A stretch of DNA of 64,000 nt. Source: Megalopta genalis (taxonomy: Eukaryota > Arthropoda > Insecta > Hymenoptera > Halictidae). The notes beneath the pieces are model-generated. The model did not search any database and was not told where the DNA came from. It was given only the letters and a program-made list of their open reading frames with translations. Positions 35,780 through 48,620 of the stretch are shown piece after piece (position 1 is the first letter of the stretch; each line of letters starts with the position of its first letter). A program made the position numbers and the translations under genes. The DNA is taken from NCBI RefSeq assembly GCF_051020955.1, contig NC_135029.1, forward strand, positions 3,434,001 through 3,498,000, in the 5' to 3' direction.

Positions 35780-37350
35780 ATATCATCTATTAGGGCGACT
35801 CGCGAGTTGCCTTCCGACCAACAGTTACATCTCGCCGGCAAGCATAGCGCAACAGAATCAACACGACTTCCACATAAATCACAAACCCACAACAGTAGAA
35901 AATTTTCCGGAACAAAACGACCTAGTTCAAAGAGAAAAGTAAAAGGCAACCTGCAAAGGGGTCCAAGAAAAAGGGAACCAAAAGCGCGGAGGAGATCGAG
36001 CGACGAATTCCGCCGTGATGGGATCTAACCCTGATTATCGACTTGGGCGATGAAACTCGTAGACCAACGACAGGACTATCCAGCCATCACCGGCTCCGCT
36101 GCGTGACACGATCGCGTCTATGGGGGAGCACGAAAAGAAGAAGAAGAAGAAGAAGAAGAAGAAGAAGAAGAAGAAGAAGAAGAAGGAGAAGGAGAAGAAG
36201 GAGGAGAAGAAGCAGCAGCAGCAACAGAATAAGAATAAGAATGCGAAAAAAACGGTCGAATCGCGAGCTACCCACGCCGAGATAGTAGCCACGGCGTAGA
36301 TAAGGAAGAGCGAATTATTAACTCTGTGGTCGAGAACGGCGGCTATCGAGAGCTGCATAAGGTAAAGCAAGGCGGATGGACGGTTGTAGAGCGGCATCAA
36401 ACGGGACCTTCCTGTTTCGTCGGGGCGCGAGGAAAGAAGGAGCCGATATGGCGCGAAGATCGTGCAGAAAGGGAAGTTATATACGGTACGCTTCACTGTA
36501 TCTTGGACCAACCATGGGATGATGATGACAGCAGGTCTGGCGGGTGGCAGGCCAATAAATCATGGCCTGCAGTGTGGGAACCTCTGCCTATATGCTCGTC
36601 TCTGCGTGTATGGGGTATGCCATCGGTAAAACCTTTACTCCCGTGAGTCGATCGCAGGGTGACCGTACGTCGTACGTGCATATAACTCTTTCTCTTTCTC
36701 CATTCGCCGCGCGCCGTGGCTCCGCTTCGCTCCTTTCGGCTTCGGCTTCGGCTCTCCGGCTCTCCGGCTTCGGCTCCGGCTCCGGCTTCGGCTTCGGCTT
36801 CGGTTCCACGCTCCTCCGCGCGCGCACGCTCCGGCCACCACGCGCGCGCGCTCGCGCGTGTAGCAACACCGCGAGACCACGGCGTGCATCGGCATCCCGA
36901 CGCGATGTAGGTGTGCATCTGCTATGAATACACCGTATTACATTGTTACTATGAAGGGCACCGATGCATCCCGTGTAATCAGTAACGGTGCACCGGTTAA
37001 TCGAGATCAGCCTTTTTCGGTATTCGCTCCTCCTTTTTTACTCTTCGACGCGCTCACCATTCAATCGTGCAACCGATATTATGTGCATGTGAAAGCCTCG
37101 CCTCCGAGAACGACGGACACCGACAAATGAGCGCGAAACACCTGTAGAAGGGAAATATATGTAGCGTTTCTTTAGAAGGATGTCGTGGTGGGCTCGGCTT
37201 CTCGACAGTCACCGTCAGGATCGAAACGTTGTTTCACGCCTCGCCCTTAGAAAAACTAAGCACACGGACTAAACGATCGGTTTCAGTGCGGCGAAACTCT
37301 AAGTAGTTATTGGAGCACCGATCAGTGCCGATTAACGAGAAATTCGATTT
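35780..37350. other. GC-balanced island with GAA and GGCTTC repeats
   Basis: This 1.6-kb island upstream of the NDNF-type gene contains (GAA)n at about 36133-36215 and a GGCTTC/GGCTCC minisatellite at about 36733-36806. The long Arg-, Leu- or Phe-rich open frames are repeat artefacts. An alternative promoter or untranslated exon is possible; no spliced gene is visible. Confidence 0.4.
36133..36215. repeat. (GAA)n microsatellite
   Basis: About 20 GAA units run on the + strand with later GGA interruptions. They explain the poly-Arg, poly-Leu and poly-Phe frames overlapping here. Confidence 0.95.
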
Positions 37351-37399
37351 ACGGAACTGCGGACAAAGGGTTCAATTATCCGAACGGTGTTGTTTCAAC

Positions 37400-37482
37400 T
37401 TTTAGCAGGCCGTTGTTTTCCAGCGAAATTTGGAATTTTTCTCTACGTGGAATTATCCAATTATTATGGAATTGGTCTATAT

Positions 37483-37532
<50 letters not shown>

Positions 37533-37635
37533 TCTGAAACAAAATTCAAGTCATATAGACCAATTCCATAATAATTGGATAATTCCACGTAGAGAAAAAT
37601 TCCAAATTTTACTGGAAAACAACGGCCTGCTAAAA
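37400..37635. repeat. Near-perfect inverted repeat, 86-bp arms with AT-repeat loop
   Basis: The left arm 37400-37485 and right arm 37550-37635 are reverse complements with two adjacent mismatches seen (AGCGAAAT/AGTAAAAT). The 64-base loop is largely (AT)n. The arms begin TTTTAGCAGGCCGTTG. Confidence 0.9.
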
Positions 37636-37734
37636 ATATATATATAGGAAGACTAGTCTCCTGAAATACTTCTTTGTAATTTTGCTATTGCTTGGAATGA
37701 CAAAAGCAAATATAAAACTCACGTCTGCTTAATC

Positions 37735-37987
37735 ATTTTATTTTTATTATACTCGTGCTAAAAATTTCATTGAAATCGGTTGACGTTGTTCTGAGTTAGA
37801 AACAGTTAAAGACCGCGAAAATCGTATAATTGAGACTTCTGACTAACAACTATAAGAAACCTGCAGATTTAAAAATCTTTCAACGCTCGTAGTTAGACAC
37901 TGCGTTGACCGATTCGAGTCATTTAGTACAGTTTGAAAAGGTTATTGCATTTTAAAAGGCGTACGGACACTTTTGTGTGCCACTGTA
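37735..37987. mobile_element. Relic of a Tc1/mariner-like element (one end)
   Basis: The right edge reads GGCGTACGGACACTTTTGTG, then TGCCACTGTA. Inverted this is TACAGTGGCACACAAAAGTG, a typical Tc1-class terminus. The preceding 200 bases (AAATTTCATTGAAATCGGTT and so on) look like subterminal sequence. The other end and a transposase are missing. Confidence 0.45.
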
Positions 37988-38447
37988 TCTATTTAGGAGG
38001 ATTTTCGAGTTTGTTTCTGATCACTGTGGATTTTTATGTACGTGTCAATTTTCATGCTTAATTTATAGTGAATACGAAAATGAAAGAAACCTTTGTGTCA
38101 GTGAGGAAAAGATCCTCTGTGATAAAAAATAAAGAATATGTGAACTTTCTTGTAGTTTGTAAATTCGTAGTCGCCATACGAGCGTAAAAGTTTACCGATT
38201 AGTACGGAGGCCAAGAACGGCACAGCGAATATTGAAAATTTTGCAATAAAACTTTACGATATAGTAAATGAATTATGATGTGCTTTTTGAAAGGAATTGT
38301 AAATAGCGTTTACCGCGAGAATTTTTATCAAAATATGATGAATAGAACGTATTAAACATGTGCAAAATTTTAATGTAAAAGATCGTCGTTATTAAGCACT
38401 CTATTAAAAGAACTACATTCGGACAAGCCGGGAATTAATTATTATCG

Positions 38448-38615
38448 AATGCTGGAAGAAACGAAGAATCTGAGAACAATGAAATCGAGGAAATGCTTAT
38501 AGGTTTACGCAACATGCCAGAATGTAGACATTCTGATAAAAGTGCTATAATTGGATGGCTAAATTGCGATAAAATAAATGTTATAAATGACAAAGAGATT
38601 GTGGTCAAGAGGTAA
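38448..38615 (+). pseudogene. Possible Tigger/pogo-type transposase C-terminal fragment
   Basis: A short frame reads EIEEMLIGLRNMPECRHSD, then IIGWLNCDK and NDKEIVVKR before a stop at 38613. The pattern (acidic stretch, LP.C, WL..D, TD.EIV) resembles the tail of CENP-B-like Tigger transposases. It is short, so this is tentative. Confidence 0.35.
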
Positions 38616-40289
38616 ACGGGAAAACAAGCAATTCTAATAAAAATGGAAATATGTGGACGCAGATGAGGAAAAAGCTAGCAAGAAATCAAATTCGGTCCTT
38701 GCTTTGACAATAATTATAAGACGCACAGCTGATTGCCAGCTCAGTAAGATTAGTAAACAAAAGTGGACACTGAACAGATTTGTCAAATTTTGGATTCAAT
38801 GTTCTTGTATTATAATAATCGTGACATGTTTTGGTTCGAATAATTATGGTTTTGGATTGCTTATTTTTAATGCTCTCCTTGCGAGATAATATTCTTACCG
38901 AATTAAAAATTCAGGCGACGTTAACGATAGCTGGATCGGCGAATATTTTCCACAATCATTTTTTGTTTCACTTATTTACTTTTCCTAGATATTGGTTTTG
39001 CATAAAATAACCCCTCCAGTTGTAAACAATGTTTTACGTTAAAAATACAGAACATTTACTAAAGTACGAAATAAATTGTTGTTTCCGATTTTATTCAATC
39101 AATTTCACGATTTTTCTATTTCTCGAGTTGCGATAACAGCAAATAATGTCTGGCGTCCGTTTGAATGTTTGTTTTCTTATACTTATTTAGTATTTGTTTT
39201 CACGCATTTATATAAAAAATACTTGTTCTATTGTTGCAAAAGAGGCTAAGATGTTGGTGCCTACACATTTACGTTCTACTGTGTTCCGTTCTTATCATAG
39301 TGTAAAAAACGTAAGATACAAAATCTCCATATTTAAAAAAGACTTAAATTCCACGAGTAAATTATTGAAGCTCCATAAGGCTGTCTCATTGATCGTCTAA
39401 GGATTCAAAGTTTATCAACAGTTTTTTTTTGAGAATTCGAGTGAATTCGCAGAGAACTATGAAGAAATAATAAACAGCAGGGAATTGATTTCATAAAGGC
39501 GGTGCATGATAAATAATGTCTAGTTTACTGATAAAAATAACACACGATAGGGATTCGGTGTGCTTAGTAATGACGGACAGGCGATCACACGAATAAACAC
39601 ATATTAGAATTGATAAAGTATTCGTTTCACTATAACGATCTCGAATAAGTGGAGTGGTAGGAACGAATTTCTGAGAAACCGTATTTAGGGGCGCGAGACT
39701 GGATTTAGGTAAGTGTTACAGATAAATGTGGATTGTTTGTGCGACTAATGGAGGATTGATATTGTGCATTAAACAGGGAAATCTATAGTGGACCGCGGAA
39801 TGTGTTCTTCGACACGATTTCCCGCTCTCTAATTTCGTTCCAAGATCGATGCACGTGTGCATCGAGTTATTCGCGCAATGCGGAACCATCCCCGTTACAT
39901 AACAATGTAACGTAATTCATAAAAGTGAACACCGATTTCGTAAGGATCATGTTCGCAATAGGCACGCTCGTGAAAAGAAACGGGAAAAAAAGAACATTGT
40001 TCGAAGAAGCAAAACGATACAAGGGGTAAAAACGGTCGCGGTACGGCTTCATCAAGGTATCGTATTTTTTATCAAGTTATCGTGCCGATCGGCGCCTTTA
40101 TCATTATACACACTTTTCTCCACGACAAGATTTCAGATAATATTCACCTAACCATTGTGTTCTCGAATTGATCATTACAAATAATGATCGACTGTCACGG
40201 GAATGTTTCGTAACACGAACACTTCGTTTGATAAAATAAGCGGCAAATGTGTAGCTACCGCAACCAGAATTAGAAGCAATTTTATTTAA

Positions 40290-40571
40290 CCCTAGAAAGA
40301 TAACCATATGACAACGTACGTAAAAAATAACCATACGCTTCAGAGGCGCATGCTTTTCTAAGGCGTCAATTTTATACTAACAATGGATATTTATTTAAGT
40401 TAATCTAGTCATTTTAAAGGTTTGGCATTATTGTAAAAATAAAATGCATTTATATTATATTTTTTTATATTTTAAGTAATTTTAAACTTAAATCACTAGA
40501 CCTCTATGAAAAATTAACAAAAATCAACAGTCTTCGCAGGCGCCTCTGCGACGTAGGTTATCTTTCTCAGG
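40290..40571 (+). mobile_element. piggyBac-type miniature element, copy 3 (282 bp)
   Basis: TTAA lies at 40286-40289 and 40572-40575. It has the same length and orientation as copy 1, with a handful of substitutions, including one in the right end (CTCAGG for CTCGGG) and AAAAAATAACC for AAAAGATAACC. Confidence 0.9.
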
Positions 40572-40859
40572 TTAAAGGGTATACAAGGTCGCTCCGAAGT
40601 AACCAAATTTGAGCGCGGTATTTTTTTAATGTTTTTATGGATAAAGAGGCCCGACAAACACAGAGTGTTCTTTTTTTTTACTGACACCGAATGGCTTAGA
40701 CATTGCCATTTTTTTCATTACAAATTTTATTTAGCGGAGAAAGTTTTTATAACTTCGAAAGCGCAATTAAGAGGAAAGTGTAATTATTATATTGCGGATT
40801 TTTATGTGAATTCTCATTTTGATGTATCGTTTTACAAAATATAGATAGTCTTATTAATT

Positions 40860-41110
40860 AAGAAATAAAGGAGACAATTAGCAACAAAGAAATGTTTCCT
40901 TTATCAACTACAAGATTAGTTATTGTAAAAATGAGATATAAATTAACAAGGTTTTATAGCATTTTTATTTCATTTTTACAATGAATGAACATTTAGTTGA
41001 GTTTACTTCTTAATTGATTATTTCCAATTATACAATGCACAGTATATAATATACAATTTTATGATATACAAAGTTCATTTACCAAAATTTTTTAATGTAT
41101 TAATTAATAT
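40860..41110 (-). repeat. Dispersed repeat family P, minus-strand copy
   Basis: Read on the minus strand it contains GGTAAATGAACTTTGTAT, ATTGTATATTATATACTG and AATCAATTAAGAAGTAAAC. These match, in order, the 48975-49090 segment (GATAAATGAACTTTGTAC, ATTGCATATTATACATACTG, AATTAATTAAGGAATAAAG). Confidence 0.5.
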
Positions 41111-41190
41111 TATATTATATTATTAATTAATATATTATATATATTATAATATATTATATTAATATTATATTAATTAATATAAATTAATGC
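41108..41190. repeat. AT palindromic run
   Basis: ATTAATTAATATTATA-type words repeat and invert for about 80 bases between the repeat family P copy and the transposase relic. Confidence 0.7.
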
Positions 41191-41356
41191 TTTCTATATT
41201 TATGGCACGTGTAGATTTTTAAAATACAAGAAATCGTATAAATTAAGGCGACCCAAATAGCATTTTTATATTCTTTTAAAAATCTGCGCTGCTATAAATA
41301 CGTAAAGACCGGCAGTTCAATAATTAACATGTACATATAATTTTGGAGAATGAACT

Positions 41357-41660
41357 TTGTATATTATTAGAAGGCATGCCACTGGCAATACGTCTTCGAA
41401 TGTGGTTTATGGTATAATTGGCAACCGACTCGTTTTAGTTGAACTGGTTTTAGACAAGGTGCTGAATAATAATTGCATTGATTTAACTCTTTTGGAGTTT
41501 TATTCCTGGAAATATCTTGAAAGTTTACTTTACGCTAACGATGTTAGTGGTGGTCTGGGAACGTTTCGGAATTTAATTATTACCGCATATAACAAAACTG
41601 GAAGACTAGGAGTTTTCAAACATCTTCAACAGTCTCTAAAATGACGATGCAATTTGTATG
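41357..41660 (+). pseudogene. Degraded mariner/Tc3-like transposase C-terminus
   Basis: The frame contains IDLTLLEFYSWKYLESLLYA, then NDVSGGLGTFRNLI and GVFKHLQQSLK before TGA, and RCNLY just after the stop. This follows the insect transposase pattern SPDLTPLDFFLWG.LK..VY, then a helical stretch and VRQS.RRRC..CI. The TGA sits where the family has Arg (CGA), consistent with CpG decay. It has lost its catalytic core upstream. Confidence 0.55.
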
Positions 41661-42566
41661 CTGCTATATATGAGTATATGCAGTCTGAGTATATGCTGAG
41701 TATATGCATAATACTTAATTGATTTAAGTTTAAAATATTTCTGCAATATTTTTTGTTACAAACGAGAAATATTTATATCTTTGGGAACCGTTTCCGAACC
41801 ACGCAATGAAAACTGCGAAACTATTTTCTTATTAACTATCTGTTAGGAAACGGGTGCCTGATAAAAAACTCTTACGCTTTATTGTAGCTTATTACGTTGT
41901 TGGTTGCGTACCTGCTGCTAAATTGTGTAACATAATTGAATTAAGGCTTGATCCAATAAGCATATATGATATCAAGTGTCAATGAAAAATCGGTAACTTT
42001 ATCTGCAATAGCTTAAAGGTGTACATATTGCATCGTTACGAACGGAAAGAAACGCATATTTTCGTATGCATGTATATATTATATGTATATTGTACGATAC
42101 ATTGTTAAGGAACGAGTTGGTATACTGAAATCAGATCTTCTGCTGCCTCATCACGTGGTGCAGGGCCCTGACAGAGACCGGTGAATGGTATGCGCAACAT
42201 TGTATATTTAGATGTCTTATCTTCTCAACCCAACATATTACATCGCGCGTTCTACATATTCACGAAGGAATTGATAATACATATTTAGCTATAACGCTGC
42301 ATCATTTCGTTAGATACATGGCCAGACGATTGGAATCGCCGCGTCATGATTAATTTATGTTGTATTGTATGTTCTGACATTGTACTATCAAAATTTCCTT
42401 CAATGTTTGCAAAGATATTTGCATATTTTGTAATTGTTCCTACATTTGCAAAATTGGCAGTGTAAATTTATTTTATAAGAAGAAGTGGAATTTTTAGAAA
42501 TATAAGGTAGGTAAATAAAAAGTATATATCGTAAATATTATTATCTCACTCCAAAAAGGACATTGA

Positions 42567-42629
42567 CACTAGAACTACCGAGTCATTAAAAATAACTTGT
42601 TTATCGTTGCGTAACTCGGTGCTAGAGTG
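42567..42629. repeat. Short inverted repeat with CACTAG ends
   Basis: The left end CACTAGAACTACCGAGT, preceded by TTGA, faces ACTCGGTGCTAGAGTG at 63 bp total length. It looks like a heavily deleted TTAA-type miniature element. Confidence 0.4.
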
Positions 42630-43083
42630 TTCGTTTCGTTTTTCATTTTGCACGATTTCAATTTTATATGATTCTAATTTTGCAAATAATGTATGTTAAT
42701 AGGTTAACCATATATTATTCGACATTGGCTTTGTCTTATAATTATTTTTTTTAAGCATAATAATAATTTATTCAAATACAAATATATTTCAAGATAAACC
42801 AACATTTATTGTTATGATACCATTTAATTTAACAACGATTATTTAATTATGCACTAAAGTACTGCCACAGATATAAACAAATTCGTACAGATTAATTTGC
42901 ATAGGAAAAAAAGCAAACGAAGTGTTAAACAAATTCGATTTTCTCTTTCGATCGCGGGATAACAAATGTTGCGAGCACGGAAGCATGGAAGATCGATGCT
43001 AACAATATTGCAAGAAATCCAACGGGGACTACTTTAATTTCAATCTTACGAACATGGGCCCATTAACTTTTTTTTAACCACCC

Positions 43084-43600
43084 GTGTGTTTCCGGATTAA
43101 TTGCTTTCTACCTTTCTTCTTCGGGCAGTTACGGGCAATAAAGTGGTGGATGCTCTGTGATCGCTATATAATGGATCCAAAGTTTCGATATTATCCTCGG
43201 GTCAGTCGTGATAAATGGCAGATTCACTGTAAAGGACTTGAACCTTTTTCGGTAGTTATTTTCGTAGCCCCGGGCCATGGGATGATCTATAACTGCAACA
43301 TTGTGGCCGGAACCTTCAGTGGGCAAGTATTACTCTTTAAGAGAACCGGTTGAAACTAAAAGAATTGACAGCTTCGAAATTTGTTAAAAATTACCGATCG
43401 TTTAATAAATGACACTCCAATTAAACCAATCCGCGTATTCGAATATTCACTTTGTTTGGCATGTTTATGTTTACGTAAATGGAGTTACATCGCCTGCGCT
43501 TGTCACTGGAGGGTACCAGAGCTGATTACTTTGCCGCAGCTATTTGTTCGCCACCGATTTCTATATATATCCTCCCAAAGGGGTCATATAGGGTAAAGGT
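43084..43600. other. GC-balanced island without a supported gene
   Basis: Composition is more balanced than the flanks, and open frames of 65-89 codons occur on both strands with no family motif. It could be conserved regulatory DNA. Confidence 0.25.
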
Positions 43601-43999
43601 TGCTAATATGGAACACCTGATTTCAATAGCTCGTTGAAAGTAGAGGAAGTCGTTTCCTTAGCCTAAGCTACGTTACGGGACGAAGAAACTAATAGGCAAT
43701 TACATTTAGATATTATACTATAATAATTTTGTTTCAATTCACACTTTTACATGAACGGTTTTAACGTCTTCGCAGATGTTTAGTTTGTGCTATTACACTT
43801 CACGTTCGCCATCTTAAATTTAAGTATAACCATACGAATAAAAAAATACGAAACTAATCTGTAGTAAAATTATATTATTATTAAATTCTAAAAGAACCTT
43901 GCTTGTGTTATAAATAATTGAATAATATGCAACGCGCGGATATTGTCTCTGAAGCAACTTATTGTTTGTGTTCTAGTTGCACTTTTATTAATTGTAATC

Positions 44000-46900
44000 T
44001 AGTAGCTAACAAGTTTTAATTAAGAAACTGTTAACAGCGTACTAATTTTGAGCAGTTCCGAATAAGCATACTTTGGATCGTATTAAATTGTACAGGTTAG
44101 TCCAAAAGTCTCAAAAATTAGCAGAACTGCTTTATTTGTTAAATATGTTAAATATTCGAATATTTCCCAAACTGGTTTAAAATTATTATAACTTTGTTAG
44201 ATCTTGTTAGATCTGTAATATTTCCAAAATAGGATTAAAATTATCACAACCATTTTATTTGTTTACTATTTCAATACGACTCAAAATGGTTCAAGATTGT
44301 TACAACTTGTTGATTCGTTAAGTGTTTTAATTTTTATTTTTTGTATAGCAAAGTATTCAGTACGATGATCATATGAGATTAATTACGAACCGTCACACAT
44401 CGCGTAAATGTGTTCCAGTTTCTTACGTAAGTGGGTTCTTACAAAGTGTTCCATGATAACTGTTAACGGTCCTGGTTGCAACGCTCATATTTTCTGCTTG
44501 AATATCGATCGCAAGCATTGTCATTGTTGAGAGTTCGGTAATAAATATCATCGCTTTGAGATAAACCAATATAAAGAAGTCGAGATCCGACAAATCCAGC
44601 GAACGCTGTGCCGAGTTTACTTCATGTCTTGTTGGAGTAACGTGTATAGAAAGTGATTGCGTTTGTGAGATCGAAAATGGGTCATACATAATTTTCCTCG
44701 TAACTAATTCCACACGATCTTCATAATTCATAAATAAACAAAAATTAAAATATTTAACAAATAAAAGATATAATAATCTTTAGTTGCTTTCTAGTTTATA
44801 AGATAACGTGTATGAAACTCGTTATTTTATTGTTAATACTTTTACACGCTATAAACATATGAAGATTCACAATTTCTTATAATGAGTATACTGATCGGTC
44901 GTTAGGATTTTATCTCAGTCATCGCTATCGTTTATGCCTTCTTCTTTGTGATTTTAGCGTATCTGTAATTAGATTGACATGTGTTTATTATTATTAAAAT
45001 GTGCGTATTTGTGATTAGAATAAAACTGACAGTTATATGTTCGATAAAGCCATTTAAATACGAGTATCTACGTAATACAAATACGAATATCTCTTAGTAT
45101 TAGGTAAAGTATGTTGTTCAGTTAAATGCATCAGGAAGAAATGGTATCGTTTTACGTATCATTCCCAGAAGTTTGCAGGAAATGTTGTACTGAGCGAACT
45201 GGATAGGTGTGTTTCTTGACAAACATGCTGACCAGATATCTTCATCATTATTTGCGGCAACAACTATGCAAAATGAAATAATGACCCTCGCGACCGCGAA
45301 CGTTATCGTAACTTTTAGCAAAGTATGTACATGTACAGGGTGATCCTAGTAATTATACGCAGTTCTGTTTACGATTAATTAGAAAAATATCACAATAAAA
45401 TAATCTTTCACGATTTAAGAAATTTATAATTCTACGATAAATTTTTACAAGTGTACTTGCAAATTATAAGTACACATTTCTTTAACCCTTTTGGTGCTGT
45501 CCGAAATGAGAAGAGTATAATGCTTCTACTTCTAATATCTAATACTATAGATATTACTTCAATATCTACTCTTTATGTCATTTTTTGTGACTTTATACTA
45601 TATAAATTGTATAAATATTTTGTGACTTTATTACTTGCATTTATATTATATTCATATTTTTTTTGTAAATCATATAGAGATTATGGTAGATAAGAATTTT
45701 CATAATTACCAAAAATTAAACAATGTGGTTTTCATCCATGCCACGTACAAACTACAAATAATAGCGTGTGCTTGTATAAAAAATTATATTTAATAATTTC
45801 CAGTGAAAGCAGCTTTACGATTGCAATAATTATAAAATAAAAAACATGGAACCGGTCGTTTGATTAGCGAAGGTACGTTTACGTTTAAGTAGACAATGTC
45901 GCCAATTATCATTCAAAAATATTTGTTTATTTAAGTAATTTGTGCGTTTCGAGCGGAAACTGACATCTATATCTATCTGAAATAAAAAAGGTAGACTTGC
46001 ATCACTTTCATCTTGTTAGTTTTTGTTGACTGCGATTATCAGTTTACATTACAGTTAAATATTTTTTAACGTAAGCATACGTTCCACGGATTTCACGAAC
46101 TTCGCCGCCTGTTAGGCGAACGACCGCGTTTCGCAACATTTATTTTTTTCTCTCCGGTGCTGATAGTTTCTCATTAGACATCTCGAAATTGCTTTCCGCG
46201 ATGTCTTTTGTCGCCGAAGACGAAGGAGCCAGTTAAACGAAACACGAGCAGACTTCACTCTCATTCGAAAAAGTCAAAGGCTACCGCGGGTCAGAAAATG
46301 GTGAAACTCGAGACTGGTGCTCGTAAAACGAACGCTAGGAACTACTACCCCTGTTGCTAATGCTGCGCTACGAAAGTTCTGAACGTTCCTTGAACGTGAT
46401 GTCGTTCCTTTAATCGCGCGTCGCATCGACTTCACAAAGGGAGAACGATCAGTTCTTTTTTTCGCACGATCTTTCTCATTGATCAAGAATTTCTCTACTT
46501 CAGAATGAGTTGAAGCACCCAGTCGGTGCTTTTTAACAAACGCTTCCTGGAATGCATTACTTCGGACTGTAATTTTGGGGAAAATCAGGTAAATGGGGAG
46601 TACAACAGCGTAATCGTAATTTATATTAGGCGTATGTTAACATCATTCATTTATTCATCACTCGAATATTTATTTAATGCTAATACATTTTTTGCTTTAT
46701 TTTCGTCAAAACAAATTCACTAGACAATAAGATAATATTTTCATAAATTAAAAATCTTGTTATCCATTATTAAGATATTTTTAATAGAAGTAGCATTAAT
46801 ATTATAAATACAAATAACATTACTGATTGAACATGGGAACATTTGCATTAAGACCTACTATTTATTCATTTAATTCCGTTATAATGCAAATGTTTATTTG

Positions 46901-47900
46901 CTATGACTGTTTTTTAAAGTGAGACCAATTGTTAGAAACACATTGATAATTTCTATTTTTATCATAGTGTTGTAATTAACACATTATTTATTTATTGAAT
47001 TGTATTAACATTGTAGTAACAATTTTAATAATTCAATTCTTAAACGGTTGTTTCTCCTTTGTAGTTAGAAGTTTGCTAGAGTGAAAGATATTTTTATGCC
47101 GATGCTTATAAAAACAATTTATTACATCTTCATGATACAAGAATCAACGAACAAATTATTTAGTTCTATTACTTGAATACAATCTCTACTGAAATCGATA
47201 AATCTACACATAATATCAAGAAATTAGATCTTCATTGTGCAGTACTAACAAGCATACAAAATGGCAAGGAAAGAAGCGGGAAAATTTCTAGATGTAACAA
47301 AAAAAAAAAGCACGAACCTAAATTAATTAACATTGTGTTTTCAAACAACCTCGTACGTTTCTCATTCCTGTTTCGAGATACCGTGAAATGCCTAATTTCT
47401 TTGTTCTGTGTAACAGGATGATGAAACTTCCATGATTATAGGATTTCAGAGCTATCAGAAAAAATGTCAACAAGCTTTTTTACTCTGAATATTTTTACTC
47501 TTTCATTTTCTCGTGAAAGAACGACGCGACTTTCTGAGCGACTCAATAGAACGCAATAAACACGATATGACAACAATAACAACGTGAATAGAATAGATTA
47601 ATAAGAAATAGAAGAAACGAAAAAAATAGGAGGAACGAAAGAAAGATGTGCGAGGAATTTATCCTACATCGGTTCTCGGCAGTGAATCGTTGAGTCTCGA
47701 GAACATCGGTAGCCCTTGACAGGCAACGTGTTAACAACACTCTCTGAAAGTGTTCTAGATGCATTTCTTTCCATCTGGTACATATTCTAGCAGGAATAAA
47801 CACGTTTGTAGTAAACTGGCCGTAATAGGGAGACGGTGGTTAGCCACAACATATTGGAACAAATGACGTTAGTCGTAGATGCGAAGGGTTCGAAAAGACT
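44000..47900. other. Intergenic AT-rich DNA
   Basis: No supported exon. Short frames of 60-102 codons on both strands lack motifs. A lone TTTAACCCTTTTGGTGCTG at 45480-45498 and TACAGGGTGATCC at 45334-45346 look like single transposon ends. A somewhat GC-richer patch lies at 46080-46500. Confidence 0.35.
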
Positions 47901-48158
47901 TACACCGCAAGGCATTGCTTTTACGAGTTTCGGTTTAGCTAGCTCGATCGTTTCTCGGACAAGCCATGGCAGAGCCTCGAATGTCAGGTTCTGATGATCC
48001 AGTTGAGTATCGAGTTTACACGTAACTCGCTCAAATGCGAGTCTTTCCTTCGTCCCCTTCGGCCACTCTCTCGTTCTCTCTCTTGGCCTCTCTTTCTCTC
48101 TTTCTCCTCACATAACGTCTCTGTCTGTCTCTCTCTCTCCCTCCCTCTCTCTCTCTCT

Positions 48159-48192
<34 letters not shown>

Positions 48193-48620
48193 ATTTCTCT
48201 TTCTCTCCTTCCACCGTCTTCTATTCGTTTTCGCGCGGCGAAGACCTACTCTGCGTTTTGCTGTCCACCACCTCGTGATAGTGACCCTGGCCGAAGGACC
48301 CGCCGACACCTTCCAAGTGTTACGCGGTCCAAGCGTTACCGTATAACCGTGCAAGAAAATCTCACCCGGCCACGTGAGGTCCCTTTCGGGTGCTCAGGTA
48401 TCACACTGGCAACCTGAGATCTTATTCGGAGCTTGTACAGGTACACGCGTACGTATTATACGTATATTGGTCGCTTATGTTGCTCCATAACGCGACCCTC
48501 GCGGATTAGTTTCTAGATTTACGTGTAAGACGAGGACAGAGAGCGTTCCTTTTCAACAGACTTTGAATGGACTTCAGCCATTTCTGTCGAACGCACCCAG
48601 AGATAGTAAGGTATTACAGA
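47900..48620. other. CT-microsatellite island
   Basis: A (CT)n/(CCCT)n tract at about 48121-48205 sits in a GC-balanced island. The two overlapping frames (Ser/Leu-rich on +, Arg/Glu-rich on -) are repeat artefacts. It resembles a promoter-proximal GAGA-type region, but no gene is visible beside it. Confidence 0.4.

Noticed and set aside
36035..36511. Long Arg-rich (+) and Leu/Phe-rich (-) open frames
   Set aside because: They are translations of the (GAA)n tract in different frames; no conserved sequence outside the repeat.
44423..45321. Possible odorant-receptor pseudogene pieces on the minus strand
   Set aside because: Hydrophobic stretches and a vaguely receptor-like C-terminus, but no diagnostic motif and no consistent exon chain.
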